Source: Anaerolineae bacterium CG2_30_57_67 (GTDB lineage Bacteria; Chloroflexota; Anaerolineae; Anaerolineales; Villigracilaceae). Taken from it: a stretch of 38,882 bases of DNA. Numbering within the stretch: position 1 is the stretch's first letter; each line of letters begins with the position of its first letter. Positions 27,114 through 34,909 of the stretch are shown here, piece after piece. The position numbers and the translations under genes are program-made. The notes under the pieces were generated by a model that saw only the letters and a list, made by a program, of their open reading frames with translations, searched no databases and was not told where the DNA came from. The stretch covers positions 1 through 38,882 of the forward strand of contig MNXJ01000004.1 in assembly GCA_001872455.1 (NCBI GenBank), read 5' to 3'.

Positions 27114-28502
27114 ATGATTCGAAACCGAACCCCAAAACTGGTTCTTATCGTGGTGGTACTGGCATTATCCATCTGGATTTCGCTAGTGGATAAAATTACC
27201 ATCCTGAACCCCTTCAACCAATCTATCTTGATTGACCGCAACGTGGCCCCACATCTGGGGCTGGATTTGCGCGGCGGCTTACAAGTTCTTATGGAAGCCG
27301 ACTTACCCGCCACAACCAAGGTGGATGCTGGCTCCATGGAAACCGCCCGCACCATTCTAGAGAATCGCACCAATGCCCTCGGCGTGGCAGAAACCACCCT
27401 TCAAGTAGCGGGCGACCGCCGCATCGTGGGAGAATTTCCCAACGCAGAAGACCCAGAAGCCGTCATCGCCAGCCTGAAACAAACCGGCTTGCTCGAATTC
27501 GTGAATACTGGCGACCAGCAGATGGCGCCGGGAACCACCATCCAAACCGACTTCGGCCTGGAACCGGGCTTTGTTCCGACCCCCGACCCATCAGCCACGC
27601 CCGGGCCCGATGGAACCATCCCCGCGCCGGTCGTCTATCACACCGTCATGACCGGCAAAGAACTGCAAACCGTCGGCGTCACCACCACACAGAGCGGCGG
27701 CTATCAGATTGCTTTCACCCTGAAAAGTGATGGCAGTAAAATTTTCGCCGACTACACCACCCAAAACACGCAAAAATATCTTACCATCGTGCTGGACCAC
27801 AAGGTGATTTCTTCGCCCCAAATCCAAACCCCGATTACGGATGGTTCCGGTGTCATCACCGGTTCATACACGCGCGATGAAGCCAATGCTTTCGTGGTGC
27901 AATTGCGCTACGGCTCTCTGCCCATTCCGATTAAGGTCGTGGAAAGCCGCGCCATTGGCCCCACCCTTGGGGCCGAGTCCGTCAAAAAGAGTGTTACTGC
28001 AGGCGCCATCGGCCTGATTGTTGTCATGCTTTTCATGGCCTTGTACTACCGCCTGCCGGGCATCGTCGCTGACCTGGCGCTGATTACCTACGCGCTCATT
28101 TCATACGCGCTCTTCAAATCCATTCCCGTCACGCTCACCCTGCCAGGTATCGCCGGTTTCATTTTGAGTATCGGCATGGCTGTGGACGCCAACGTGTTGA
28201 TTTTTGAGCGTCTCAAAGAAGAATTGCGCAGCGGAAAAACCCTACTCCAAGCCATTGACCTGGGCTGGTCGCGCGCCTGGACCTCCATCCGCGACTCGAA
28301 CATTTCCACGCTCATCACCTGCTTCATTCTATACTTTTTTGGCAACGCATTTGGCGCAAGCATCGTCAAGGGTTTCTCAGTCACTCTGGCGTTGGGCGTC
28401 ATCGTCAGCCTGTTTACCGCCATCACTGTCACCAGCACTTATTTGCATCTGATACTGGATAACGTCAAAGCGGCTGAACACCCAAAATGGTTTGGGATGT
28501 AG
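27114..28502 (+). CDS. secD: Protein translocase subunit SecD
   Basis: SecD, with SecF, uses the proton gradient to help complete Sec-dependent export. The 462-residue protein has an N-terminal helix (about 8-27), the conserved GLDLRGG (49-55) and a large periplasmic P1 domain with TNALGVAE. Helices 2-6 include AIGPTLGAESVKKSV and the proton-path motif VDANVLIFERLKEE (V357-N360 onward). Length fits. A proline/threonine-rich insertion around 150-180 (PTPDPSATPGPDGT) is unusual. The ATG at 27114 has a GGAG site (27100-27103); an open in-frame extension to 27078 has none and overlaps the hairpin. secF follows after 8 bp. Confidence 0.95.
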   Translation: MIRNRTPKLVLIVVVLALSIWISLVDKITILNPFNQSILIDRNVAPHLGLDLRGGLQVLMEADLPATTKVDAGSMETARTILENRTNALGVAETTLQVAGDRRIVGEFPNAEDPEAVIASLKQTGLLEFVNTGDQQMAPGTTIQTDFGLEPGFVPTPDPSATPGPDGTIPAPVVYHTVMTGKELQTVGVTTTQSGGYQIAFTLKSDGSKIFADYTTQNTQKYLTIVLDHKVISSPQIQTPITDGSGVITGSYTRDEANAFVVQLRYGSLPIPIKVVESRAIGPTLGAESVKKSVTAGAIGLIVVMLFMALYYRLPGIVADLALITYALISYALFKSIPVTLTLPGIAGFILSIGMAVDANVLIFERLKEELRSGKTLLQAIDLGWSRAWTSIRDSNISTLITCFILYFFGNAFGASIVKGFSVTLALGVIVSLFTAITVTSTYLHLILDNVKAAEHPKWFGM

Positions 28503-28510
28503 GAGAAGAC

Positions 28511-29467
28511 ATGAATATCATCAAAAATCGTTACTTGTACTTTGGCATTTCCCTGCTGGTCATCATCCCCGGTCTCATTTTCATGGGGTTACACTGGGCA
28601 GCCAATCCGCAGGAAGGGCCTCTGCCTTTGGGGATTGACTTCACCGGCGGCGTACTGCTCGAACTCCAATTCGACGGCGGTACCCTGCCTGTCATGCAAG
28701 ACATCAAAAATATTTTCGCCGGATTTTCCACCGACGCCGAACCCATTGCCGACCCGGTTGTTCAACCTTTGGGTGATAACGGCTATTCCATTCGCTCCAA
28801 ACCGATGAGCGACACGACTCACACGCAGATCATCGCCAAAATAGAAGAACTTTCTGGCGGCAAAGTCACTGTGCTGAATGCCACATCGATCAGCGCCTCC
28901 ATGGGCAACGAAGTCGCGCGCAGCGCAGGGTTGGCTGTGCTGGTAGCGGCCATGGCAATCTTGGCTTACATCTGGTTTGCATTCCGCAAGGTGAAGCACG
29001 CCTTCCGCTACGGTACCGCCGCCATCATCGCCATGTTACATGACATTCTGGTCGTGGTCGGCGTTGAAGCCATGCTTGGTTACTTTTTAGGCTGGCAGGC
29101 CGATGCGCTCTTCCTGACCGCCCTGCTGACGGTCATCGGCTTTTCGGTTCACGACACCATCGTGGTCTTTGACCGCGTGCGCGAAAATTCTCTGCGCCTG
29201 AGCCGCATTCCATTTGAGACGATGGTCAATCACTCCGTGGTGCAGACGCTCGACCGCTCGATCAACACCCAGCTGACCGTCATGTTCACCCTGCTGGCGC
29301 TGGTGCTCTTCGGCGGCGCCAGCATTCGTCACTTCACAGTTATTTTGTTGGTCGGTATTCTCAGCGGAACATACTCCTCCATTTTCAACGCCTCGCCCAT
29401 CCTCGTGGTGTGGGAAAATCAGGAATGGAAAAACTGGTTCCGCCGTAAAGAAGAATTCGCCGCCTGA
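28511..29467 (+). CDS. secF: Protein translocase subunit SecF
   Basis: The 318-residue partner of SecD in the inner membrane has an N-terminal helix, then GIDFTGGVLLEL (41 onward) and a short periplasmic domain. Five further helices carry GFSVHDTIVVFDRVREN (V213-D215 and following), the conserved motif lining the proton pathway together with SecD. The C-terminus ends in basic and acidic residues (WENQEWKNWFRRKEEFAA). The ATG at 28511 follows AGGAG. An in-frame upstream ATG at 28487 would overlap secD and has no such site. The pair is separate here, unlike fused SecDF proteins. The transcript ends at 29542-29571. Confidence 0.95.
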   Translation: MNIIKNRYLYFGISLLVIIPGLIFMGLHWAANPQEGPLPLGIDFTGGVLLELQFDGGTLPVMQDIKNIFAGFSTDAEPIADPVVQPLGDNGYSIRSKPMSDTTHTQIIAKIEELSGGKVTVLNATSISASMGNEVARSAGLAVLVAAMAILAYIWFAFRKVKHAFRYGTAAIIAMLHDILVVVGVEAMLGYFLGWQADALFLTALLTVIGFSVHDTIVVFDRVRENSLRLSRIPFETMVNHSVVQTLDRSINTQLTVMFTLLALVLFGGASIRHFTVILLVGILSGTYSSIFNASPILVVWENQEWKNWFRRKEEFAA

Positions 29468-29490
29468 TTTTTTCACAACCAAACTGTGGC

Positions 29491-29537
29491 GCGACATTTA
29501 TGTCGCCTTGCCTGTTGAGCGCGACATAAATGTCGCG
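29491..29537. repeat. Pair of dispersed palindromes
   Basis: Two members of the GCGACATAAATGTCGC family lie here in opposite orientation: GCGACATTTATGTCGC at 29491-29506 and GCGCGACATAAATGTCGCG at 29519-29537. They sit between secF and its terminator. Confidence 0.75.
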
Positions 29538-29541
29538 TTAC

Positions 29542-29571
29542 AAAAACGCCGGTCTTTTGACCGGCGTTTTT
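29542..29571. terminator. Bidirectional intrinsic terminator
   Basis: A perfect 13-bp stem (AAAAACGCCGGTC with GACCGGCGTTTTT) has a four-T loop. It serves secF on the plus strand and the end of the suf operon on the minus strand. Confidence 0.88.
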
Positions 29572-29576
29572 GATTT

Positions 29577-30134
29577 TCAAGCCAGCGGTTTCCACTCCGC
29601 CGATTGAACGGCCTGCTCCGGCCAGTTTTCCTTGCCACTCCACGAGTCAATCATCAGCGCGTAGACGCTGGTGCGTGCCAATTCCTGCTCCGTGATCGGG
29701 CGGTAGTCCACACTCGCTTCCAACTGCGGAAAATACTTCGTCAGCAGGCCATCCAGGGCACGGCGTTTTTCTTCCTGCGCGCGCACAATCTCTACCCGGC
29801 CAAAAACCATCACCGAGCGGTACTGCGTGCTAAATTCCAGCGCCACATTAGACGGCAAAAATCGGCCCATTTCGCTCACTTCCAGGCAAACGCGCGGCGC
29901 ATTTTCCAAATTGTCGCGCAGACGCCCGGCAAGATTGGAGTGAAAATAAATCACGCGGCGCGCCTCGTCGAACCAAAAATTGGTCGGCGTGACAAAAGGC
30001 TGTTCGTCACGCGTCTGCCCCAAGTGGCCGATTTCAGCGCGGCGCAAAAAAGCCCGAATCCAGGCGTCGTCGCGGGCATATTCCGGCAGGCGCTGAAACT
30101 GAGTCGGCGCAGCGTTGGCATAGTTACGCGCCAT
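29577..30134 (-). CDS. Pyridoxamine-5'-phosphate-oxidase-like flavoprotein
   Basis: The 185-residue protein of the PNPOx-like split-barrel fold has AEIGHLGQTRDEQPFVTPTNFWF near the N-terminus, then YFHSNLAGRLRDNLENAPRVCLEV, the pattern of the NimA/PNPOx-like FMN-binding families. No membrane helix. It may bind FMN, haem or F420. It is the last gene in the suf operon and overlaps the flavin reductase gene by 11 bp. In this context it may be part of an electron-transfer set with the flavin reductase and Rieske protein. The substrate cannot be inferred. Confidence 0.8.
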   Translation of the reverse strand: MARNYANAAPTQFQRLPEYARDDAWIRAFLRRAEIGHLGQTRDEQPFVTPTNFWFDEARRVIYFHSNLAGRLRDNLENAPRVCLEVSEMGRFLPSNVALEFSTQYRSVMVFGRVEIVRAQEEKRRALDGLLTKYFPQLEASVDYRPITEQELARTSVYALMIDSWSGKENWPEQAVQSAEWKPLA

Positions 30135-31014
30135 GAATGTTGCTCCACAATTGTTTTTCGGGGTCGGGAATTTCGCGCGCCGATTGGCTCAAAATTTCAA
30201 AACTGCGCTCAATCAACCCGTCGAGCGCCTCGTCGGCGGGCGGGTTTCCGGCTTCGGCGGCGGTCAACGCCCGCAGCAGCGAGCCGCGCAAGCCGCTGGC
30301 GCGCCGCGCCCAAATCGAATCGACCGAGAGCCGCTCCAGGCGAAAAGTCAGGCGGCGCAGAAGAACCAGGCGGGGCGATTCGGCTGATGCGGGCGGATTC
30401 CAGGCTGGGGGGCGTTCCATCTCAAACGGCGCATCTACCCGGCTGAAGAGATTCCCCGCCAGCCGCCCGATGGGCTGAAGCGCGCTCAAATCAATTTTAT
30501 CGCCGCCGATTAAAAGTTCATCGGCAACATGAAAGTGAATCACCTCGCCGATGACGATGCTGCCGCCGCCGGGCTGGCCGCTGATTTCGATGATTTGCAT
30601 TACGCGGCATTCCAGGTGAATGGGGCTTTGCGCCACGCGCGGCGGACGCACAGCAACGGCGGGCGCGGCGCTGACCCCGGCAAATGCAAATTCGTCAATT
30701 TCGGGCGAGGCCTCCACCGAAGAGCGGTTGACCGCTGCCGCCAGCGCCTCGGTGACGATGTTGACGACAAATTCGCCAGTGGCGCGGACGTTGTTGAGGG
30801 TGTCTTTGGCGCCACCAGTGGCGGAACGAATCATCGGGCAGAATAAAACCGTCGGCGGGTTGGCGCAGACGATGTTAAAAAAAGAAAACGGCGCCAGGTT
30901 GGGCTGCCCGGCGGCGTTGACGGTGGAGATCCAGCCAATCGGACGCGGCAAAATTGCTCCACTGAGCAATTTGTAGGCGGCGTTCCAACTCAGGCTGGCG
31001 GCAGGTTGTTCCAT
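30124..31014 (-). CDS. Flavin reductase-like / flavoredoxin protein with C-terminal extension
   Basis: The 296-residue protein has a flavin-reductase-like FMN-binding domain in about 1-205: SGAILPRPIGWISTVNAAGQ, NLAPFSFFNIVCANPPTVLF, the KDTLNNVRATGEFVVNIV motif and HFHVADELLIGGDKIDL, all typical of the FMN-binding split-barrel reductases (flavoredoxin type). Residues 210-296 add a helical extension (RLERLSVDSIWARR) that the basic family does not have. Its start shares one base with the Rieske stop (TAATG), so translation is coupled. It probably provides reduced flavin or electrons, possibly to cluster assembly; this is inference. Confidence 0.82.
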   Translation of the reverse strand: MEQPAASLSWNAAYKLLSGAILPRPIGWISTVNAAGQPNLAPFSFFNIVCANPPTVLFCPMIRSATGGAKDTLNNVRATGEFVVNIVTEALAAAVNRSSVEASPEIDEFAFAGVSAAPAVAVRPPRVAQSPIHLECRVMQIIEISGQPGGGSIVIGEVIHFHVADELLIGGDKIDLSALQPIGRLAGNLFSRVDAPFEMERPPAWNPPASAESPRLVLLRRLTFRLERLSVDSIWARRASGLRGSLLRALTAAEAGNPPADEALDGLIERSFEILSQSAREIPDPEKQLWSNIHGA

Positions 31015-31361
31015 TAATCGGAGGGGATTCCCACCTCGATGACGTTGTCCACAATCCGCACCGGGTAGGCGGGGATGTCTTGCACGGCGGGCATCATCTT
31101 CACCTGGCCGGTGCGCACATCAAATTCCGCGCCGTGCCGCGGGCAGACGATGTTATGGTCTTCAATGTCGCCATCGCCAAGCGGGCCGTCGTCGTGCGTG
31201 CAAAGGTCGCCGATGGCAAAAATTTGCCCGGCAATATTAAAAATAACAATCGGCTTGTCTTCAATTTCAAAAAACAGGCGCTCACCGTTTGGCAAATCTG
31301 CCAACGGGGCGATGCCGTAGAAAGTGACTTTTTGCGGGTCAAGCTGGGTGTAGTTGAACAT
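31014..31361 (-). CDS. Rieske [2Fe-2S] ferredoxin-like protein
   Basis: The 115-residue single-domain Rieske protein has ligands Cys54 and His56 in CTHDDGPLGDG and Cys73 and His76 in CPRHGAEF, all present. This soluble type serves as dioxygenase ferredoxin or nitrite-reductase small-subunit homologue. No signal peptide. It overlaps sufU by one base and the flavin reductase by one base. Rieske proteins are known next to suf genes in several Gram-positive and Actinobacterial genomes. It could deliver electrons for persulfide reduction or itself be a client; the sequence does not say. Confidence 0.92.
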   Translation of the reverse strand: MFNYTQLDPQKVTFYGIAPLADLPNGERLFFEIEDKPIVIFNIAGQIFAIGDLCTHDDGPLGDGDIEDHNIVCPRHGAEFDVRTGQVKMMPAVQDIPAYPVRIVDNVIEVGIPSD

Positions 31362-31750
31362 CAGGCCTCCTCCAGCGTGTCACCCAACCCGTACAGCCCG
31401 CCCTTGAGAACTTTGAGCGAGAGCAGGGCGCATTTCAGGCGCACCGGGCCAAGCTCAATGCCCAACAAATCAAGAACATGCTGTCTGTTGAATGACTTAA
31501 TATCTTCCACCGGCTTGCCAATAATCGACTCAATCAACAAATCAGCCGAGGCTTGCGAGATGGCGCAGCCGTGACCATCGAAGGCGGCTTCGGCCACGTT
31601 ACCATTCCCATCCACGCGCAGGGTGATTTCGATGTGGTCGCCGCACAGCGGGTTGCTGTCTTCAAAAGCGTAGTCGTGCGGGTCGAGGTGTCCCTTGTAG
31701 GCGGGGTTTTTGTAGTGTTCGATGATTACTTCGCGGTAAAGGTCGTCCAT
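31361..31750 (-). CDS. sufU: SufU sulfur-transfer protein
   Basis: The 129-residue protein of the SufU subgroup of IscU-like proteins accepts persulfide from SufS and passes it to SufBCD. The three conserved cysteines are Cys36 (NPLCGD), Cys62 (GHGCAISQAS) and Cys107 (RLKCALL), with Asp38 as the usual zinc-ligand partner. The insertion between the first and second cysteine segments and the GPVRLKC tail are characteristic of SufU rather than IscU. Length is slightly short of the family's usual 140 or so. It is separated from sufS by an octamer-repeat block. The stop shares one base with the Rieske start (TGATG). Confidence 0.92.
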   Translation of the reverse strand: MDDLYREVIIEHYKNPAYKGHLDPHDYAFEDSNPLCGDHIEITLRVDGNGNVAEAAFDGHGCAISQASADLLIESIIGKPVEDIKSFNRQHVLDLLGIELGPVRLKCALLSLKVLKGGLYGLGDTLEEA

Positions 31751-31756
31751 AGTCAG

Positions 31757-31820
31757 TTATCCGGTTAGGCGGTTATCCAGTTGTCCAGTTATCCAATTGT
31801 GCAGTTAGGCAGTTATCCGA
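31757..31820. repeat. Octamer tandem repeat between sufU and sufS
   Basis: Eight phased 8-bp units (TTATCCGG, TTAGGCGG, TTATCCAG, TTGTCCAG, TTATCCAA, TTGTGCAG, TTAGGCAG, TTATCCGA) fill the gap. The last unit contains the sufS stop codon (31813-31815) and the final glycine codon. Confidence 0.8.
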
Positions 31821-33039
31821 AATATTGCTTGACTTTGTAAATGCCATCCACCAATTTATCAACTTCATCTTTGGTGGAGTACAGATAAAAACTGGCGCGG
31901 GTGGTGGCGGGGATATTGAATTTCTCATGCAAAGGCTGGGCACAGTGATGACCGGCGCGGACGGCGACGCCGTCCTGGTCGAGAATTTGCGCCACGTCGT
32001 GCGGGTGAGCGCAGTCGAGCGTGAAAGCGGCCACGCCGCCTTTGTGGCTGGCCTCGGGGCCGAAAACCTTGACGCCGGGAATTTCTTCCAGCCGCTCCAG
32101 CGCGTATTCGGTGATTGCGTGTTCGTGCGCGGCGATGGCCTCCATGCCGATGCCGGTCAGATAATCAACCGCCGCGCCAAAACCGACGGCCTCGGCAATC
32201 GCCGGAGTTCCGGCTTCAAACTTGTAGGGCAGGGCATTCGGTTTGAACGAGCGCAGATGCACTTCACGAATCATGTCGCCGCCGCCGAGGAAGGGCGGCA
32301 TGGCTTCGAGCAGTTCCCGTTTACCATACAATACGCCGATACCGGTCGGCCCGACCATTTTGTGGGCGGAGAAGGCCAGGAAATCCACGTCCAGCGCCTG
32401 AACGTCCACCGCAAAATGGGGGACGGATTGCGCGCCGTCGAGCAGAGTCACCGCTCCGGCCTGGTGCGCCAGCCGAATCATTTCCGCCGCCGGGTTGATG
32501 GTGCCGAGGACGTTGGACATGTGCGTAAACGCCACCAGTTTGGGCGATTGCGCCAGCAGCTGGCGATAAACTTCCAGGTCAAGCAGGCCGTTCTCAGTGA
32601 CGGGAACGAACTCCAGCCGGATGCCGCGTTCAGCCTGCAGTATCTGCCAGGGGACGAGGTTGCTGTGATGCTCCATTTCGGTCAGAATGACCAAATCACC
32701 CGCTTTGAGAGTCGCCCGCGCCCAGCTGTATGCCACCAGATTAATTGATTCGGTGGTGTTGCGCGTGTAAATCACCTGACGCGGCGAAGCGGCGTGAAGA
32801 AAGCCCGCAATTTTGGCGCGGGCATCTTCGTACAGAGCGGTGGATTCTTCGGCCAGGGTATGCACGCCGCGGTGGATGTTGGCGTTGGAGCGGCGGTAAA
32901 AATCATCCATGGCCGCAATAACTGCCAGCGGCTTTTGGGCGGTGGCAGTCGAATCAAGATAGACCAACGGCACGCCAGGGCGTACTTCACGTTGGAGAAT
33001 GGGAAACTGAGCACGGATTTCAGAAACGTTGATGGTCAT
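31813..33039 (-). CDS. sufS: Cysteine desulfurase SufS
   Basis: The PLP enzyme takes sulfur from L-cysteine for cluster assembly. The 408-residue protein has the PLP-binding lysine Lys227 in FSAHKMVGPTG and the catalytic cysteine Cys366 in RAGHHCAQPLH. THMSNVLGTINP and TLLDGAQSVPH are typical of the class V aminotransferase fold and group II (SufS/CsdA) type. I chose ATG 33039 because the family N-terminus (SEIRAQFPIL) begins there; the frame is open to 33081, and no convincing ribosome site precedes either start. The enzyme and SufU form a sulfur-transfer pair in this operon. Confidence 0.95.
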   Translation of the reverse strand: MTINVSEIRAQFPILQREVRPGVPLVYLDSTATAQKPLAVIAAMDDFYRRSNANIHRGVHTLAEESTALYEDARAKIAGFLHAASPRQVIYTRNTTESINLVAYSWARATLKAGDLVILTEMEHHSNLVPWQILQAERGIRLEFVPVTENGLLDLEVYRQLLAQSPKLVAFTHMSNVLGTINPAAEMIRLAHQAGAVTLLDGAQSVPHFAVDVQALDVDFLAFSAHKMVGPTGIGVLYGKRELLEAMPPFLGGGDMIREVHLRSFKPNALPYKFEAGTPAIAEAVGFGAAVDYLTGIGMEAIAAHEHAITEYALERLEEIPGVKVFGPEASHKGGVAAFTLDCAHPHDVAQILDQDGVAVRAGHHCAQPLHEKFNIPATTRASFYLYSTKDEVDKLVDGIYKVKQYFG

Positions 33040-33112
33040 GAGGTTGGTAAACAGGAGACAAGAAAACCGGTAGACAGGCAATCAACATGCGTACCCGCCT
33101 GCCAGTTCTTGC

Positions 33113-33484
33113 CTAATAATCTGGGATGTCTTTTTTAACAACCGGCGGGATTTTTTTGCCGCTGCCTGCTGGGCGAATTTGGTCGGAATGGGTGGTGTAC
33201 CATAAGATTCGGTCGGGAACCATCCAGCCATCGGTCAGAAAAACATTGGTCCGAAACTGCACCGCCACCATTTTGTTATCCACCTGCACCACAATGCCTT
33301 TCAGCCAGCCATGCACGCGATCGCTGCCTTTTTCATGGTCACATAAGGCTTCAACAACATCACCGGGATTGAAGGTATATTCAACCGTAGGAGAACGCAT
33401 ATAAGAAACACCCACCGGAACACGACGAGAAGAAGGCCGTTTGACTCCGTGCGCAGGAGATGTGGCTGGACGAACAGTTTTCAT
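33113..33484 (-). CDS. Conserved-looking small protein within the suf operon, function unknown
   Basis: The 123-residue protein (start MKTVRPATSPAHG chosen at 33484 because of a GAGG site; the frame is open to 33580) has a basic, low-complexity N-terminal part. A compact C-terminal domain follows with VEYTFNPGDVVEALCDHEKGSDRVHGWLKG, VVQVDNKMVAVQFRTNVF and WMVPDRILWYTTHSDQIRP. The strand-rich pattern with regularly spaced glycine, valine and tryptophan suggests a small beta-barrel (SH3/KOW-like), but no family is recognised. It lies between sufD and sufS in the same direction. A role in cluster assembly is possible, but a chance insertion cannot be excluded. Confidence 0.65.
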   Translation of the reverse strand: MKTVRPATSPAHGVKRPSSRRVPVGVSYMRSPTVEYTFNPGDVVEALCDHEKGSDRVHGWLKGIVVQVDNKMVAVQFRTNVFLTDGWMVPDRILWYTTHSDQIRPAGSGKKIPPVVKKDIPDY

Positions 33485-33576
33485 AAGCGCCTCAATTGCT
33501 GATGGGAGGGCGATGTAAACAATCACCCCACATGGACGATACGCCACAAAGTTTCTGTGGCACGATGACAACAAAA

Positions 33577-34908
33577 TCACGACATTTTATCAGAAATATA
33601 CTGCTGGAAACGGGCGCGCACGCCCTCAAACGGAATGCGCTGAAAAATGGGGTCAAAAAAGCCTTCAACGACCAGCTTTTCGGCCTCTGCTTGAGGAATG
33701 CCGCGGCTTTTCAGGTAGAAAAGCGGTTCGGCTTCCATTCTTCCAACCGTTGCACCATGCGTGCAGCGCACGTCGTCAGCCAGGATTTCGAGGCCGGGGA
33801 GGCTGTCGGCGCGGGAATGTTCATCCAGAATCAGATTGCGATTGGCCTGGTAGCCGTCGGTTTTCTGCGCGCCGGGGGCGACGTAAATCATGCCTTGCCA
33901 GACGGAGCGGCTCTTGCCTTTCAGCGCGCCCTTGAAGAGCAAATCGCTGGTGGTGTGCGGGGCAAGGTGATTTTGCTGGGTATCGTGGTCGAGGTGCTGA
34001 TTGCCATCGGTGAAGTAGAAGCCCGACATGCGCCCGGTTGCGCCCTCACCCGCCAAATCCAGCTCGGAAAAGTTTTTGGTGAGGCGCGAGCCAATCGCGC
34101 CGAAAATCCAATCCAGGCTGCCGCCGCGCTCAACGCGCACGCGCTCGTGGCTGAAATTCCAGACGTGTTTGCCCCACGATTGCAGTTCGACAAATTTCAG
34201 GCTGGCATTTTGCATCACCTGAATTTCAACCAGGCCGGCGTGCAGGGTGTCGAGGCCGCTTTCATCGGGCGAGGCGGCTTCGTGAACGTAGGTGACGCTG
34301 GCGCCTTCATCCACCAAAACCAGCAGGTGCGAAAGGTGGGCAAAAGCGCCCGGCCCCCACAAAATGCTGTGCAGCGGCGCTTCGACCTGCAATCCTTTGG
34401 GGACGTACAGCACGACGCCGTTCTGCGCCAGCGCCCCAGCCAGGGCGGCGAATTTGCCTTCTTCGGGGTTGACGGTTTGACCCATCAGCCGCGCCAGCAG
34501 GTCGGGATATTTTTGTTCGGCGGTGAGCAGGTCGGTGAAAATGACGCCCTGCGCGGCGAGTTTTTCATCCAGCTCGACGGTTGCGCCGCCGGGGAGTAGG
34601 ACGATTTGCCCGCCGTGCTGACCATCGGCCAGCGGTTCGAGCAAATCGGTGCGGACGGGCGGCAGGTCGAGAAAAGCGCCCGCAGGCGGCAGGCTGAATT
34701 TGTCGGCGGGCAGGTGGCGGATGTCGGTGCGCCGCCAGGCTTCCAGTGTGGTATCGGGGAGACTCTGCCGCTGAAACGCTTCCCATGCGCGGGCGCGGTA
34801 CGAGTCCACGCCGCCCGCGCGGAGTTGGTCGCGGCGGAAGGAAAATTCGCGCGTGGCCGAGTCGCCGCGGCGGGTGCGAGTCACGGTAATTTTGGGTTTT
34901 TCTTCCAT
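33577..34908 (-). CDS. sufD: Fe-S cluster assembly protein SufD
   Basis: The 443-residue protein is a SufB/SufD-family beta-helix component of the SufBC2D scaffold. It has the N-terminal helical region with DTTLEAWRRTDIRHLP, VLYVPKGLQVEAPLH in the middle, and the C-terminal conserved block CTHGATVGRMEAEPLFYLKSRGIPQAEAEKLVVEGF, shared with SufB. It lies 1 bp after sufB (34910). SufD and SufB presumably form the heterodimer that binds two SufC ATPases. No intein is visible here, in contrast to SufB. Length is typical. Confidence 0.93.
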   Translation of the reverse strand: MEEKPKITVTRTRRGDSATREFSFRRDQLRAGGVDSYRARAWEAFQRQSLPDTTLEAWRRTDIRHLPADKFSLPPAGAFLDLPPVRTDLLEPLADGQHGGQIVLLPGGATVELDEKLAAQGVIFTDLLTAEQKYPDLLARLMGQTVNPEEGKFAALAGALAQNGVVLYVPKGLQVEAPLHSILWGPGAFAHLSHLLVLVDEGASVTYVHEAASPDESGLDTLHAGLVEIQVMQNASLKFVELQSWGKHVWNFSHERVRVERGGSLDWIFGAIGSRLTKNFSELDLAGEGATGRMSGFYFTDGNQHLDHDTQQNHLAPHTTSDLLFKGALKGKSRSVWQGMIYVAPGAQKTDGYQANRNLILDEHSRADSLPGLEILADDVRCTHGATVGRMEAEPLFYLKSRGIPQAEAEKLVVEGFFDPIFQRIPFEGVRARFQQYISDKMS

Positions 34909-34909
34909 G

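Noticed and set aside
33040-33081. Longer sufS start at 33081
   Set aside because: The added 14 residues are not part of the SufS N-terminus, and no ribosome site precedes it.
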